Source of the DNA: a virus
Length of the DNA: 24,030 nucleotides
Virus record (IMG/VR): IMGVR_UViG_3300031951_001183
Coordinates: 1-24,030 of that record
Strand: one strand, 5' to 3'
The first letter of the stretch is position 1. The number at the start of each line of letters is the position of its first letter. Below are positions 1 to 8,890 of this stretch, in pieces. A model generated the notes under the pieces. It was not told where the DNA came from, ran no database searches, and saw only the letters and a list, made by a program, of their open reading frames with translations. Made by a program: the position numbers and the translations under genes.

Positions 1-306
1 GAATGTGCCCGCGACAGTGGGTGTAATGCCGACCGACATGAGGAACTTCTCGCGCCCTGCGCCGGGTGGCTTGAAAGGCAGCGCACCCGGCGTATCCCTT
101 GTCGGGATTGCGGCATTGGTCGGGATGCTTCCGTGCGGATGGAAGCCCTCATAGAGCCACAGGCTATGCCATTGGGAAGCTGACGGCGCAGTGGCTGCGG
201 CGCCGGCGATGCGCCCCGTCTTCGTCACTATAGGCACATCAGGTGCCCCGCTGTTGCCGCCGGTGGCGCGATTCACATAGGCAGACAGGCTGTCGAGAGC
301 TGCCAT
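1..306 (-). CDS. Small phage tail-associated protein, 3' end cut by window edge
   Basis: An ATG at 306 opens a frame with no stop down to base 1, so at least 102 residues are encoded and the C-terminus lies outside the window. The visible protein starts MAALDSLSAYVNRATGG and holds an aromatic stretch SQWHSLWLYEGFHPHG, a Pro/Gly-rich middle and the segment PPGAGREKFLMS. I recall short proteins with this kind of SQWHSLWLYEG segment in tail regions of Rhodobacteraceae prophages, but their function is not known to me. It starts 2 bases after the stop of the 72-aa gene, so it belongs to the same transcript. A role as a tip or fibre accessory protein is inferred from position only. Confidence 0.7.
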   Translation of the reverse strand, partial: MAALDSLSAYVNRATGGNSGAPDVPIVTKTGRIAGAAATAPSASQWHSLWLYEGFHPHGSIPTNAAIPTRDTPGALPFKPPGAGREKFLMSVGITPTVAGTF

Positions 307-308
307 GA

Positions 309-527
309 TCACTGACCCTCCGGCCAGTCAATCCCTTGGCTGCGCGCGTGGTCCCGCGCGGCCAAGATCAGGTCGGCCAGATTGTTGAGGTTCTGTCCCG
401 AGCCGAAAAGCAGTTCCCCCGTCGCCGCCGACACGATCTCGAAGTATCCTTGCCGGACGATCAGCTTCCAGTCACCGCCATCGGCCGTGTAGTTGATCTG
501 TCCTGGCTCCATAATGATCTGCATCAT
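309..527 (-). CDS. Hypothetical 72-aa phage protein
   Basis: A small acidic protein without membrane segment or signal peptide, and not recognised. It has a motif-free beta-rich look (GDWKLIVRQGYFEIV) and a helical C-terminal half (NLADLILAARDHARSQ). Two adjacent ATG codons (527 and 524) are possible starts. The Shine-Dalgarno AGGAG at 533-537 lies 5 to 8 bases upstream, a better distance for the second ATG. It sits between the duplicated tail protein and the truncated leftmost gene, and is probably a minor tail accessory protein. That role is inferred from context. Confidence 0.65.
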   Translation of the reverse strand: MMQIIMEPGQINYTADGGDWKLIVRQGYFEIVSAATGELLFGSGQNLNNLADLILAARDHARSQGIDWPEGQ

Positions 528-552
528 CTTTCTCCTTCAGTCCCGATGGGGA

Positions 553-1362
553 TCAGCTCACCGTGGCGGCAAGAGTGAACCAGCCATTCGGCGTGGCCAT
601 GTTGAGGTTGCCGCCGTTCGGCGTGAACGGCAGGCCGGCGTTGTCGTCGTCAAAGGACACAAGCCGCGAGGTCGCCGCGCTGCCTGTGTCGATGAAGACC
701 GCAAAGGCTTCTGCCGTCGGTCCCGTGACGGCCGTGAAGACGGTATCGGCGCTGTCGAAGGTGCCCGATGCAAAGGTCTTGGTCGCCAGGGTCGCCGAGA
801 TTGCTACCCGCGCGCCGACGGGAATGTCGGACAGGAACTGATGCCCCTGGCTGTGGGTATAAGCCCCAAGATCGATCAGCACGACCTTCACGTCAGCGGT
901 GCCAAGGGCGATCCCGCCCGACAGCATGGCCTCGGCTGTCTTTTGAAAGACGGCGGCGGTCGTGCCGCTGACCGTAAAAAGACCTGACGGCACCTGGACG
1001 GTCAGCGTGCTGCCATTCGGCGTGAACGGGAGAAGCGCATTCTGGTCCAGATATGCGATCAGCCTCGACGTCGCGGCCGTGCCTGTATCGATGAACACGA
1101 CCAGCGCTTCGACCGTGGGGCCAGAAAAGGCGGCAAAGGTGAAATCGGCACAATCGAAGGTGCCGTTCGTCACGGTCTTGCCAGACAGGTTCGGCGACGT
1201 CGCAATCCTCGCTCCGGCGGGGATGTCGGACAAGAATTCGTGCGCCGCGCTGTAGGTATAGGCGCCGGTATCGACCGCCACGACTTTGACGTTCGCGGTC
1301 AAGAGGTCGATGCCGCCCTGCAGCAGCTGTTCATTGGCGCGGGGGTAGATCAGGTTTGGCAT
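553..1362 (-). CDS. Tail-region structural protein made of two tandem homologous domains
   Basis: The 269-residue protein consists of two copies of one domain, roughly residues 10-131 and 143-264, set 133 residues apart. Matching landmarks are VKVVAVDTGAYT / VKVVLIDLGAYT, HEFLSDIPAGAR / HQFLSDIPVGAR, VFIDTGTAATSRL / VFIDTGSAATSRL and LPFTPNG in both. The composition (beta-rich, Gly/Thr-rich, no Cys pattern, no signal peptide) suits a virion surface or fibre-associated protein. It lies between the tip protein and the small leftmost genes, where host-range and decoration proteins are common. The ATG at 1362 has AAGGTGAG just upstream. Function is not established; a duplicated decoration or tail-tip domain is the best inference. 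Confidence 0.75.
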   Translation of the reverse strand: MPNLIYPRANEQLLQGGIDLLTANVKVVAVDTGAYTYSAAHEFLSDIPAGARIATSPNLSGKTVTNGTFDCADFTFAAFSGPTVEALVVFIDTGTAATSRLIAYLDQNALLPFTPNGSTLTVQVPSGLFTVSGTTAAVFQKTAEAMLSGGIALGTADVKVVLIDLGAYTHSQGHQFLSDIPVGARVAISATLATKTFASGTFDSADTVFTAVTGPTAEAFAVFIDTGSAATSRLVSFDDDNAGLPFTPNGGNLNMATPNGWFTLAATVS

Positions 1363-1407
1363 TTGGACTCACCTTGTTGAAGCGGGGATGGCGGGGGGGG
1401 GCGGCAG

Positions 1408-1806
1408 TCATTCTGCCACCTGGGCACCGATAAGAAGGGGCATGAACGGCAACGGCGGCTGCACATCAATGCGGTAATGGCCCGGATCAGTCAGCCGGAT
1501 CGTGACCCGGCCGCTGCCGCTCAGGCTCTGGACGATGGCACCGCTCGGTGCCTGAGTGACCTCGAAGGCGGTCGCGGGTGGACAGTCGTCGAAGGTGACA
1601 TCCGTGCCGCCCTCCCCGGTCGTGATGAGAGGCGAGGCCAACACGGGCCGCGCGGCCCATCCATCCTGCGTCAGCATCAGCGATCCCAGCGCCGTCAGTT
1701 CCAGCGCCTCGGGCACCTCGACGTATCCATCGGGGACAATCGCACCCTGCCCGCCGGCGACGACGCATCCGGCCTCGAGCCGGACGTATTTGAAGAGCCC
1801 GGTCAT
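1408..1806 (-). CDS. Tail tip/fibre accessory protein (hypothetical, 132 aa)
   Basis: The ATG at 1806 overlaps the stop of the J-like gene (ATGA), so the two are translationally coupled. The protein begins MTGLFKYVRLEAGCVVAGGQ and ends in a beta-rich segment with GHYRIDVQPPLPFMPLL. There is no signal peptide or membrane helix. It is predicted to be all beta, and its position directly after the tip protein is where many siphoviral tails encode a fibre, a fibre-assembly factor or a small tip subunit. I do not recognise the family with certainty. The gap after it holds a run of nine G (1393-1401). Confidence 0.65.
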   Translation of the reverse strand: MTGLFKYVRLEAGCVVAGGQGAIVPDGYVEVPEALELTALGSLMLTQDGWAARPVLASPLITTGEGGTDVTFDDCPPATAFEVTQAPSGAIVQSLSGSGRVTIRLTDPGHYRIDVQPPLPFMPLLIGAQVAE

Positions 1807-4800
1807 TTCGTCTGCCTGTCGACGGTGATGTAGGCGTTTCGCAAGCAGGTCGTCGTGCTGGCGACGGTCACGCGGGCCACGATGCGGTATTCGAATTCGT
1901 TGAAGGCACCGGTCAGATTGCCGGTGTCACGATAAATGACCCAGGCCGTATCGGTGATCGTATTCACGTCCACATCGAACCACGCTGAAATGGTATCTCC
2001 GGAAAAGTCGCGCTGACGCGCTTGCAGGGTGACGATCGTGTTGCCGCCTGCGACGGCGCGGGCTTCGAAAGAGAATGCGCGCTTGAAGATCACTCCGTGA
2101 CCTTGCACGCCGAGCGTCACCCTCGCCTTTTCGACCAGGGTCGTCGTAAGCGCCTGCGCGGTCGTGATGAAGTCCTGGAAGACGTCGCTGACCGCACCCT
2201 CGGTCAGCGACCCGCGCACGATGAGGTTCTGGAACTGGGCACTGCCGGATTTGTTGATGCGCCATCCGCTGACGTTGGCGACGTAGTTGTCGGACTGCAG
2301 CGCGCCGCCGAACACGGCCAGTCCGCTGGTCGTCAGGCTGGCGGTGTTCAGATGGTTGGCCGCAATCGCGCCGTCGACGACGAGGTCCCCGCCGTTCATG
2401 ACGCGGACCGTCGGCGCAAAGAACCTGGCACGAGCGTCGGATGCTCCAGGGGTCGTGTCCTGTCCCCACGTCCATTCACCCGTGACGGCACCGGCGGGCG
2501 CCGTCATTATCACGCTGAAAGTGAAAGGCGTGATGCCGCCAGAATCATAGAACACCAGATTTTCAGAAATAAAGCTGCCTTGCGCGTTTCTCCAAACGAT
2601 TTTGGCGACCACTGAAACCGTGGTCCCAAGGGTGCGTGCGACCGCCGCAGTGACGCGGTACTGCCGGTCGCCTGTCACCCCAAATGGTCGGCTCGTGCTG
2701 TATTTCCACCCTGCCCCCGCTCCGCCAAGAACGCCCGTGTACCGTATCTCGCCCTTGGACAAGTTCTGGGTCGTGAACTCGTGGCTCTGGAACAGCGTGA
2801 ATTCCGCCGGATTGGTCCAGGCGGCGGGGTCCTGCAGCCCGGAATCGGGCACAAGGTTGGTGAAGTCGCCGACCGCGATCTTGGAGGCCACGACCGCACC
2901 GGCGGCGATGGCCCCGGCGGTCACGGTCCCGGCCAGGATGTCGGCGCCGTCGACTTCGACGGTGAACCCCGCCGCTGTGGCAGGGGTGCCGGTGTGGCGA
3001 TAGAATTTCCGGTTCGTGGTCAGATAGACGAAGCGCCCGGCGAAGTTCCCGGTGTCGGGCAGCGCCGACACGATCTCGGGCACCGTCATGTTCAGCGCGC
3101 GAAGCAGGTTGAAGACGCTGCCCGCTTCGAAATCGGCGTCCTTGATCCCGACGTTCCCGGTCGTCGCGCCAGCCCATTCCGACCAGTCGGTGCTGCGCGG
3201 GGCGATGAAGCGGGCCCGCGTCTCGTATGTCGTCGACGGCAGGATGCCCGCGGCAATCTGCAGCTCTCCCGCTTCGACGCTCTGGGTCGACCCTTGGGCG
3301 ACGATGGCGCCGGTCGAGGGCAGCCGCACCTGCCATTCGACGCCGGTCACATCGTCCTGTTCGCTGCCGTCCCAGCTCACGCGCAGGGCGGGACGGCGGT
3401 TCGTGCCCAGCGCGTCCTTGACCGCATCGAAGATCACGGCCCAGTTCGGCACGCCCTGGGCGGGCGGCCTGACGGGCCCGCTTGCGCCGGCCTCCGAAGG
3501 CAGGAACAGATCTTCGGGATAGTCGTAGTCGGACGGGTCACGCTCGCGCAGGGCGACCCTCTGCAGGCAGGTGGCCAGATCATCGGCGACCTCGCCCACC
3601 TGAAACCGCTTGTCGATGTAGCCATTGGCCGTGCTGGTCCAGCTGACGGTATCAAGCGGCTCGATCACGGCGGCCCGGGGCGGCAGGGTCAGCCCGTGGC
3701 GGCGAAACCGCCGCTCCTCGGCGATATAGGCCTTCATCAGCCGCTGGACCTGGAAGCGGTTGCTGACGGCCACGAACTGCAGATGCGCGACCTTGCGGCG
3801 GCCGCCATCCTGGGCTTCCCAGGTGGAATTGTATCGCGGCGGCGCGTCCTTGGGTTCCCAGTTTACGTCGGGATCGGGATAGGTCGCCGTCACCCCGTTA
3901 AAAGAGCTTTCAAGTCCGGGAAAAGGATTGAAGTCCTGCGGCCTGGTCACGACCGCGTCGTCGTCGGTGAAGAAGAAGATCGGAAGCCCCGCGGCGCCGG
4001 CCCTGGCCTTCCAGGTGCCGCCCATGTCAACCACCTCGCCGGACGAGCCCTTGAGCAGTTCGCGCAGATAATCGGCCGGGGCGCGATCGACCGTGACCTC
4101 CATCCCGCTCGTGAATTGCGTGTCGGCCGGATATCCTGCGGGCGCCTGGACGAGGCGGTCGCATTCGTTCATGGCCGCCGCCCAGGATGCGGTATCGAGG
4201 TTCGAGGCAGCCAGACGGCCGCCCCAGACATCGCCGTCGGCCAGCGTAATGCCGCGCATGACGTTGTAGGCCTGCACGAAGGGGTTGTCAGACGGCAACC
4301 AGGTGGCCGGGTTTGACCAGCGCTGCGATCCGCTGCCGCCGGCAGTCGTATCCTTGCGGATGTCGTACAGGCGGATGCCGCCCAGCACGAACTGCAGTCG
4401 TGGGTGCCCGGCGCCCCAGACCTTGTCGGACCAGCGCATCGTCACGATGGCATAGCACAGACCGCGCCCGATCCTCTCGGCCGACCACGAGCGCTTGGGA
4501 TAGGAGCCGTAGGCAACGACAAGGTAAGGGTCGGCGACCGTCTGCGTCCCGTCGTAGTATTTCACCCAGGCATAGCCGGCGTACTCGCCCAGCACCGGGA
4601 AGCCATAAAGGGAATGGGGGGTGCTCCCCAGTTCATGGACCTGGTCGTTGATGATGACCTGATCGAGCGATACACGGGCCACGTTCGACAGCAGGATGAC
4701 ATAGGTCATGTAGGCGTTCGGGGTCTTCCCGGCCTTGCCATGCGTCATCGGCGGGCAGACGTGCTGCCCGGCCGTCATGGTGCGGCCCAACGGGAACCGC

Positions 4801-5009
4801 AAGGGATTGGTGCCGCCCCTGAGCGTGACACCTTGCGGGAAACCGACCGGGTTCGTATCGATCCGCGGTCTTGTCAGGTGCTGAAGCAGCAGCGATGCCC
4901 CCGCCGAGACAACCAGCCGGCCGAGGAAAGTCGTCGTCAGGAACGTGCCGACTGCTGACGCGGTGAAGGCCGCCCATCCGGCGGCGATGGCGGCGCCGAT
5001 GGCGGGCAT
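1803..5009 (-). CDS. Tail tip / central fibre protein, J family
   Basis: At 1068 residues this is about the length of lambda gpJ, the host-recognition protein at the end of a non-contractile tail. The N-terminus (about residues 1-50) is hydrophobic and Gly/Ala-rich, as in many J-like proteins. The middle (about 260-440) resembles the phage tail-tip domain, with segments such as GVTATYPDPDVNWEPKDAPP. A fibronectin-III-like region lies near residues 525-620 (ALRVSWDG ... TDWSEWAGATTG). A DUF1983-like stretch (VDGAIAANHLNTASLTTSGL) precedes a beta-rich C-terminus, the likely receptor-binding part. Its start overlaps the stop of the DUF6950 gene (TGATG). The order hub proteins, NlpC-like protein, J matches siphoviral tails. 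Confidence 0.9.
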   Translation of the reverse strand: MPAIGAAIAAGWAAFTASAVGTFLTTTFLGRLVVSAGASLLLQHLTRPRIDTNPVGFPQGVTLRGGTNPLRFPLGRTMTAGQHVCPPMTHGKAGKTPNAYMTYVILLSNVARVSLDQVIINDQVHELGSTPHSLYGFPVLGEYAGYAWVKYYDGTQTVADPYLVVAYGSYPKRSWSAERIGRGLCYAIVTMRWSDKVWGAGHPRLQFVLGGIRLYDIRKDTTAGGSGSQRWSNPATWLPSDNPFVQAYNVMRGITLADGDVWGGRLAASNLDTASWAAAMNECDRLVQAPAGYPADTQFTSGMEVTVDRAPADYLRELLKGSSGEVVDMGGTWKARAGAAGLPIFFFTDDDAVVTRPQDFNPFPGLESSFNGVTATYPDPDVNWEPKDAPPRYNSTWEAQDGGRRKVAHLQFVAVSNRFQVQRLMKAYIAEERRFRRHGLTLPPRAAVIEPLDTVSWTSTANGYIDKRFQVGEVADDLATCLQRVALRERDPSDYDYPEDLFLPSEAGASGPVRPPAQGVPNWAVIFDAVKDALGTNRRPALRVSWDGSEQDDVTGVEWQVRLPSTGAIVAQGSTQSVEAGELQIAAGILPSTTYETRARFIAPRSTDWSEWAGATTGNVGIKDADFEAGSVFNLLRALNMTVPEIVSALPDTGNFAGRFVYLTTNRKFYRHTGTPATAAGFTVEVDGADILAGTVTAGAIAAGAVVASKIAVGDFTNLVPDSGLQDPAAWTNPAEFTLFQSHEFTTQNLSKGEIRYTGVLGGAGAGWKYSTSRPFGVTGDRQYRVTAAVARTLGTTVSVVAKIVWRNAQGSFISENLVFYDSGGITPFTFSVIMTAPAGAVTGEWTWGQDTTPGASDARARFFAPTVRVMNGGDLVVDGAIAANHLNTASLTTSGLAVFGGALQSDNYVANVSGWRINKSGSAQFQNLIVRGSLTEGAVSDVFQDFITTAQALTTTLVEKARVTLGVQGHGVIFKRAFSFEARAVAGGNTIVTLQARQRDFSGDTISAWFDVDVNTITDTAWVIYRDTGNLTGAFNEFEYRIVARVTVASTTTCLRNAYITVDRQTK

Positions 5010-5437
5010 CAGCAGCCCTCCGCGGGCACACGAAAGGCCCGCCGCGCCGCCATCAGCGATACGGCGCCCAGACCTTGCGGCGCCGGCACGACGATATCGG
5101 CCCCGGCGACGAGGCCCAGCGCGGGACCTTCTGGCGAATTGACCACCGCGATATCGCCGACCTGCGCCATGAGCGGGGCGATTTCATCAAAGAGCGATGC
5201 GACCAGCGCGACATGGTCGGCAAAGCCTGCCCGGCGCAGCACCCGCCGGCCGCCGGCAAGCGTGCTGTAGCGGCCGCGGAAGGCGGCCGCCGGGTCTTCG
5301 CCCGTCATCGCTTCGACACAGCCCGCTGCAAAGAGCGCGCAGTCGTGCCGGCCCGGCCGGAAGGGCGTCCTTGCGTGCTGCGTCAGAAAGACCGTCACGC
5401 GCGCGTTCCAGTCGGGTAGCCGCCGCATCGCGGTCAT
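5009..5437 (-). CDS. DUF6950 family phage protein (NlpC/P60-like, tail-associated)
   Basis: A 142-residue protein with the motif GRHDCALFAAGCVEAMTG (Cys33 from this start), which matches the nucleophile segment of NlpC/P60-like cysteine proteins and the DUF6950 family. Such proteins sit just before gpJ in siphoviral tails, as lambda gpK does, and may cut peptidoglycan during entry or act in tip assembly. In NlpC enzymes a His follows in the GD.V segment. Here the equivalent stretch reads VGDIAVVNSPEGPALGLVAG with no His, so catalysis is doubtful. The start is taken as ATG 5437 because it overlaps the upstream stop (ATGA); a GTG at 5455 is also open. Confidence 0.8.
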   Translation of the reverse strand: MTAMRRLPDWNARVTVFLTQHARTPFRPGRHDCALFAAGCVEAMTGEDPAAAFRGRYSTLAGGRRVLRRAGFADHVALVASLFDEIAPLMAQVGDIAVVNSPEGPALGLVAGADIVVPAPQGLGAVSLMAARRAFRVPAEGC

Positions 5438-6027
5438 CGCTGTTTCACCCCCCACCAGACCTCGGCTGAACTGTCCGCCCAGCGCAGGAAACGGTCGTCC
5501 GAAATCCGCCGCTGGTTGGCATGGCTGTTCTTGTTCGGCAGCCCGGATGTCAGCTGGCGCGCGGTCGTGACGATGCTGAGATAGCCCGAGGCCTGTTCGC
5601 CGGCTGCCGGCTGGGTCAGATCGACCTCGTCGACGAAACCGAAGAGCACACGATGCGGCGCCTCGATCTGCGCGCGGGTGATCGGATCGAACAGCGCCCG
5701 GTGGATTTGCACGGCGGCAAAGCGGGGATCGTAGCCCCGGATCAGCTGGCGCGCTTCGTTCGTGATCGTCGTCAGGCCAAGCCGGTAGACCTGCACGTCA
5801 AGCCCGGTCTTGTAGTTCACGGGGGGCACGTCGATCAGGTTGCCCGCGCCGAAATAGGTCCGCGTCTGGCCTTCGACGACGATCTCGGCATGGTCGTCGC
5901 CGGTCCAGAGGCCGAGCGTCTCGGTCGCGCCGGTGTCGCGGTTGCGCGCCGAAAACCAGCACAGCACGCGGGACACGATCATCCCGTTTGTCAGAGCCGT
6001 CTGCAGGGCGGTGCTCAGGCTTCTCAT
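5434..6027 (-). CDS. Distal tail/hub protein (hypothetical, 197 aa)
   Basis: Beginning MRSLSTALQTALTNGMIVSR, this protein has a mid-part GDDHAEIVVEGQTRTYFGAG and a C-terminus rich in Arg and Trp. It lies between the 219-aa distal protein and the DUF6950 gene, the place of lambda gpL or the DUF2163 hub protein of gene transfer agents. The layout (short N-terminal helix, then beta sheet with VLFGFVDEVDLTQP) fits that class loosely. ATG 6027 overlaps the upstream stop (ATGA). The reading frame stays open much further upstream, to 6774, but that stretch is antisense-like Arg-rich sequence lying over the 219-aa gene, so the long version was rejected. Family assignment is tentative. Confidence 0.75.
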   Translation of the reverse strand: MRSLSTALQTALTNGMIVSRVLCWFSARNRDTGATETLGLWTGDDHAEIVVEGQTRTYFGAGNLIDVPPVNYKTGLDVQVYRLGLTTITNEARQLIRGYDPRFAAVQIHRALFDPITRAQIEAPHRVLFGFVDEVDLTQPAAGEQASGYLSIVTTARQLTSGLPNKNSHANQRRISDDRFLRWADSSAEVWWGVKQR

Positions 6028-6683
6028 CGCAGGCTCTGCACGTAAGAAAAGCGCAGTCCTTCGCTGATGGTCTGCCGCGTGCGGTTGGGCTGCACGCTGT
6101 TGGCGATGATCACAGCCTTGCACCAGGGCTGCTTCAATTCGATCGCCGCGCCGGTCGCTGCCCCCGGTCTGATCGGCGGGTCGACTTCCATCACCTGCGT
6201 GATACCGGATGCGTCGGCGGTCACGGTTGTCACGACGCGATGCAGCCCATAGCGCGTCGGAGAGCTTGCGTACCAAAACTGCAGGTAGTCGCCTGCCGAC
6301 AGCCGGTAAAGCGGTGGCAGCCCCCCGATTCTCAATTCCCGCAGCTCCGCAGGGTAGAGGGTGTGGATGACCGGCGAAAAACCCGTCAACGCGGCGCCGC
6401 TCGCATCCGCGAGCGGATAGGGTCGGCGGATGTCGAAGCACCGGAACGCCCGGCCGGTCTGCGCCACCAGATCGACAAGCACCTCGATCTCGCCGGCCTC
6501 TGCCCGGGTCATCCGGCCCAGAATGATATCGCCCTGCCAAAGCCGCACGCCGATGTCGGCGCCAAGCTGATCGCCCCCGCCCGTGCGGTTGTACTCGGCT
6601 ACGGGCGGGCATCGCATCGTCATGTCCGCGATCGGGAGCTTGTACATGAACTCCGTCCGGTTCAGCATGGCCTGCAATGGCAT
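6024..6683 (-). CDS. Distal tail protein (Dit/hub-like), hypothetical
   Basis: The 219-residue product follows the tape measure gene directly, sharing one base with its stop (TGATG). Siphoviruses encode the distal tail protein, the ring linking tube and tip, at this site. The protein is beta-rich with landmarks GADIGVRLWQGDIILGRMTR, RAFRCFDIRRPYPLAD and RLSAGDYLQFWY. It has no signal peptide or membrane segment. Alternative internal ATG codons exist (residues 6 and 13), but the overlapping first ATG is favoured for coupling. The assignment rests on gene order and general fold expectation rather than on a clear motif. Confidence 0.75.
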   Translation of the reverse strand: MPLQAMLNRTEFMYKLPIADMTMRCPPVAEYNRTGGGDQLGADIGVRLWQGDIILGRMTRAEAGEIEVLVDLVAQTGRAFRCFDIRRPYPLADASGAALTGFSPVIHTLYPAELRELRIGGLPPLYRLSAGDYLQFWYASSPTRYGLHRVVTTVTADASGITQVMEVDPPIRPGAATGAAIELKQPWCKAVIIANSVQPNRTRQTISEGLRFSYVQSLR

Positions 6684-8890
6684 CAGCCGACCCTCGCCGG
6701 ATCACCGAACACCCGCCGAAACGATTGCGGGAAGACATCCCGGTCATAGATGCGCAGCGCCAGGCTGACCGCATCGGACACCATGTTTTCGATCTCGCGA
6801 TTGCCGCGCGCGCCGCGCACGTCGATCACAAAGGTGGTCTCTCCGCCACCGCCGGTCTTGCCGCCGCGCCCGCCCTCGCCGCCGATCATCCCGCCCGCGG
6901 CATAGCGGGGCAGGGGCGCCCCGGCGTTCATCGCCTCGAGCACGGGCCGGTACCGCTGGGTCGCCGCCGCCGTCACGATGAACTCGCCGGCCGAGCCCAG
7001 GATCGGCACACGGTCCGCCGTCCCGTCGCCGGGCCCGTGGATCATCCCGCCCCGCGCGAAGCCCAACAAGTCGCCGAGGTCGCCCAGGATCGACGTCCCC
7101 CCGAAGAGCCCGCCAAACGGCCCCTGTCCGAACAGCGCAGCCTGCAGCACCGCTTCGGCCAGCGCGGCCGCCGCGTTGCGCGCGGCCTCCTCGACGCTCT
7201 GCGCGCCGGTGGCAATCCCCATCAGCGAGGACTCGGCCGTCTGCGCGAGGTAGTCCCACATCTCGGCCGTCGCCTCCGAGGCCTGCCGTTCGGCCTCGCG
7301 CGCCGCGATCAGCGCGGTGACCTCGGCCCGCTCGGCCTCGGTCGCGCCGGCCAGCGTCTCGCGCTGGCGGATCAGCTCCTGCTGGACGGGGTCGGTTTCG
7401 CGCAGGATGTCGAGCTCTTCCTGCAGCTTTTCGATCAGCTCGCCCACCGCGTCCCGCTCGGCCCGCGCCGCGCCGGCGCCACCGCCGCGACCACCGCCGC
7501 GACCACCGCCGCCGACGGTCGGGGGCGGGACAAAGCCGAAGTCGATGTCGGTCGGACGCGCCTCTGGCCGGCCCGGCGGCGCGGCATCGGCGGGCAGGCC
7601 GGCGGCAGGGAACGTTCCCGGCCCGCCGACGGGCAGCGGCCCCGTGGCATCCATGCGATAGGCCTGCATCGCACCGACGGCATTCCACAGCTGCTGTGCC
7701 AGCGCGGAGGCGTTGTAGATCGCGTGGCCCAGCCAGCCCGCGTCGGGCTCGATCCCAGCGAGGGTCGCAATCGCCGTCTGCGCATCGATGGCGTAGTCGG
7801 CAACAGTCCGCAGGGCGCCCGACAGGCGCCCGGCGCTGTCCGTCGCGCCATCCATCCCGCCTTCCATCTCGGCGGCCCGCAGCGCGATCATCGCAGCCTG
7901 GCGCGCTACGGCAGAAAGCTCGGCCGGAATTTCCTCGATCGAGCCAAAGACACGGATGAAGGCCTCGTTCAACGCGATCGCCGCTTCGACCTGTGCGCCG
8001 ACGGTCGGTGCTTCGGCCAAGTCCCTCAAGGCGTCGACAACGGTCGCGGCCTGCAGATCGGTCAGACGCAGGTTATCGCGCAGTTCAAAGAATGTTGCGT
8101 CGATTTCCTGAACGATCCCACCCGTCGTGACCGTCAGGCTGTCCGACAGTCCGCCGAAGCTTTGCGTGATATCGTCGACGGCTGCATCGAGCGCACGCAC
8201 CGCGTCAACCCGCGCCCAGGATTCGAGGATCGTTGCGACTTCGCCTGCCTTTCCAGCCGCGCCGCCGAAGCGCGCGACAAGCTCGTCTGTGCCTGCAGCC
8301 GCCAGCGCCGACGCATCGCGGTAGGCGGCGACGGCAGCGCTCAGATCGTCGATGCGCTCCTGCAGTGTGATCGCAGGCTCGCGCGCCGAGGTCAGCCACT
8401 GGATGATGGCACCACCGGCGGCAATTGCGCCGATGGTGATCAGATTGATCGGCGAGAGCATCCCCACAAAGGCCGCGCCCAGCGCGCGGGCCGCGCCGGC
8501 GGCGCCCATCGGGCCGATCACCTGGGTGATCTGCGTGCCCTGCTGGATCGCCAGCTGCAGCGGGTTCTGCCCGGCGGCAAGCATCATCCCGATGTCGTTG
8601 AACTGCGCGACAAGGCTGCCGGTGGCCCCGGCGGCCATCGTCGTGCTGCGCGCAAGCTTGGTCTGCGATGCGGCTGCCACATCCTGCGCCGCCGCCATGC
8701 CCCTGAGCTGCGCCTCGGCCCCGTCGGCCGCGCCGGAGAGCGACCCCACGCCGCGCGCGGCATCGGCGGACTTGCGGCCCATGTCCTGCGCGGCTTCGCC
8801 CACCTTGCGGGCGGACGTGGCCAGGCCCTCCACCTCGGCCTTGGCGGCCTTGGCATCCGCCTGGAACAGAAGGCTGACCCTGAACGTCAT
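6683..8890 (-). CDS. Tail tape measure protein
   Basis: At 735 residues this is the second longest gene. The N-terminus (FRVSLLFQADAKAAKAEVEG) and the Ala-rich helical stretch to about residue 100 are typical of siphoviral tape measures. A hydrophobic segment near residues 130-165 (SPINLITIGAIAAGGAIIQW) is likely the membrane-active part used at DNA entry. A Gly/Arg-rich linker (GGGGRGGGRGGG) precedes a coiled coil. The C-terminus holds the usual ARGGMIHGPGDGTADRVP and GEFIVTAAATQRY segments. Tail length is set by this protein, roughly 1.5 angstrom per residue in the family. It follows the G/GT chaperone genes with an ATGA overlap, the standard order. Confidence 0.93.
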   Translation of the reverse strand: MTFRVSLLFQADAKAAKAEVEGLATSARKVGEAAQDMGRKSADAARGVGSLSGAADGAEAQLRGMAAAQDVAAASQTKLARSTTMAAGATGSLVAQFNDIGMMLAAGQNPLQLAIQQGTQITQVIGPMGAAGAARALGAAFVGMLSPINLITIGAIAAGGAIIQWLTSAREPAITLQERIDDLSAAVAAYRDASALAAAGTDELVARFGGAAGKAGEVATILESWARVDAVRALDAAVDDITQSFGGLSDSLTVTTGGIVQEIDATFFELRDNLRLTDLQAATVVDALRDLAEAPTVGAQVEAAIALNEAFIRVFGSIEEIPAELSAVARQAAMIALRAAEMEGGMDGATDSAGRLSGALRTVADYAIDAQTAIATLAGIEPDAGWLGHAIYNASALAQQLWNAVGAMQAYRMDATGPLPVGGPGTFPAAGLPADAAPPGRPEARPTDIDFGFVPPPTVGGGGRGGGRGGGAGAARAERDAVGELIEKLQEELDILRETDPVQQELIRQRETLAGATEAERAEVTALIAAREAERQASEATAEMWDYLAQTAESSLMGIATGAQSVEEAARNAAAALAEAVLQAALFGQGPFGGLFGGTSILGDLGDLLGFARGGMIHGPGDGTADRVPILGSAGEFIVTAAATQRYRPVLEAMNAGAPLPRYAAGGMIGGEGGRGGKTGGGGETTFVIDVRGARGNREIENMVSDAVSLALRIYDRDVFPQSFRRVFGDPARVG

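Noticed and set aside
1393-1401. Run of nine G as a phase-variable switch
   Set aside because: It lies in the gap after one stop and before the next gene end, not within a coding frame or clear promoter, so length changes would have no visible effect; sequencing error in the run is also possible.
2781-4316. A 511-codon plus-strand frame opposite the J-like gene
   Set aside because: Antisense shadow of the J frame: Gly/Arg/His-rich translation, no motif, no good ribosome site.
6028-6774. Upstream extension of the 197-aa hub protein frame to 6774
   Set aside because: It would run out of frame over the whole 219-aa distal tail gene and into the tape measure, and its translation is Arg-rich shadow sequence; the ATG at 6027 overlaps the preceding stop as elsewhere in the operon.
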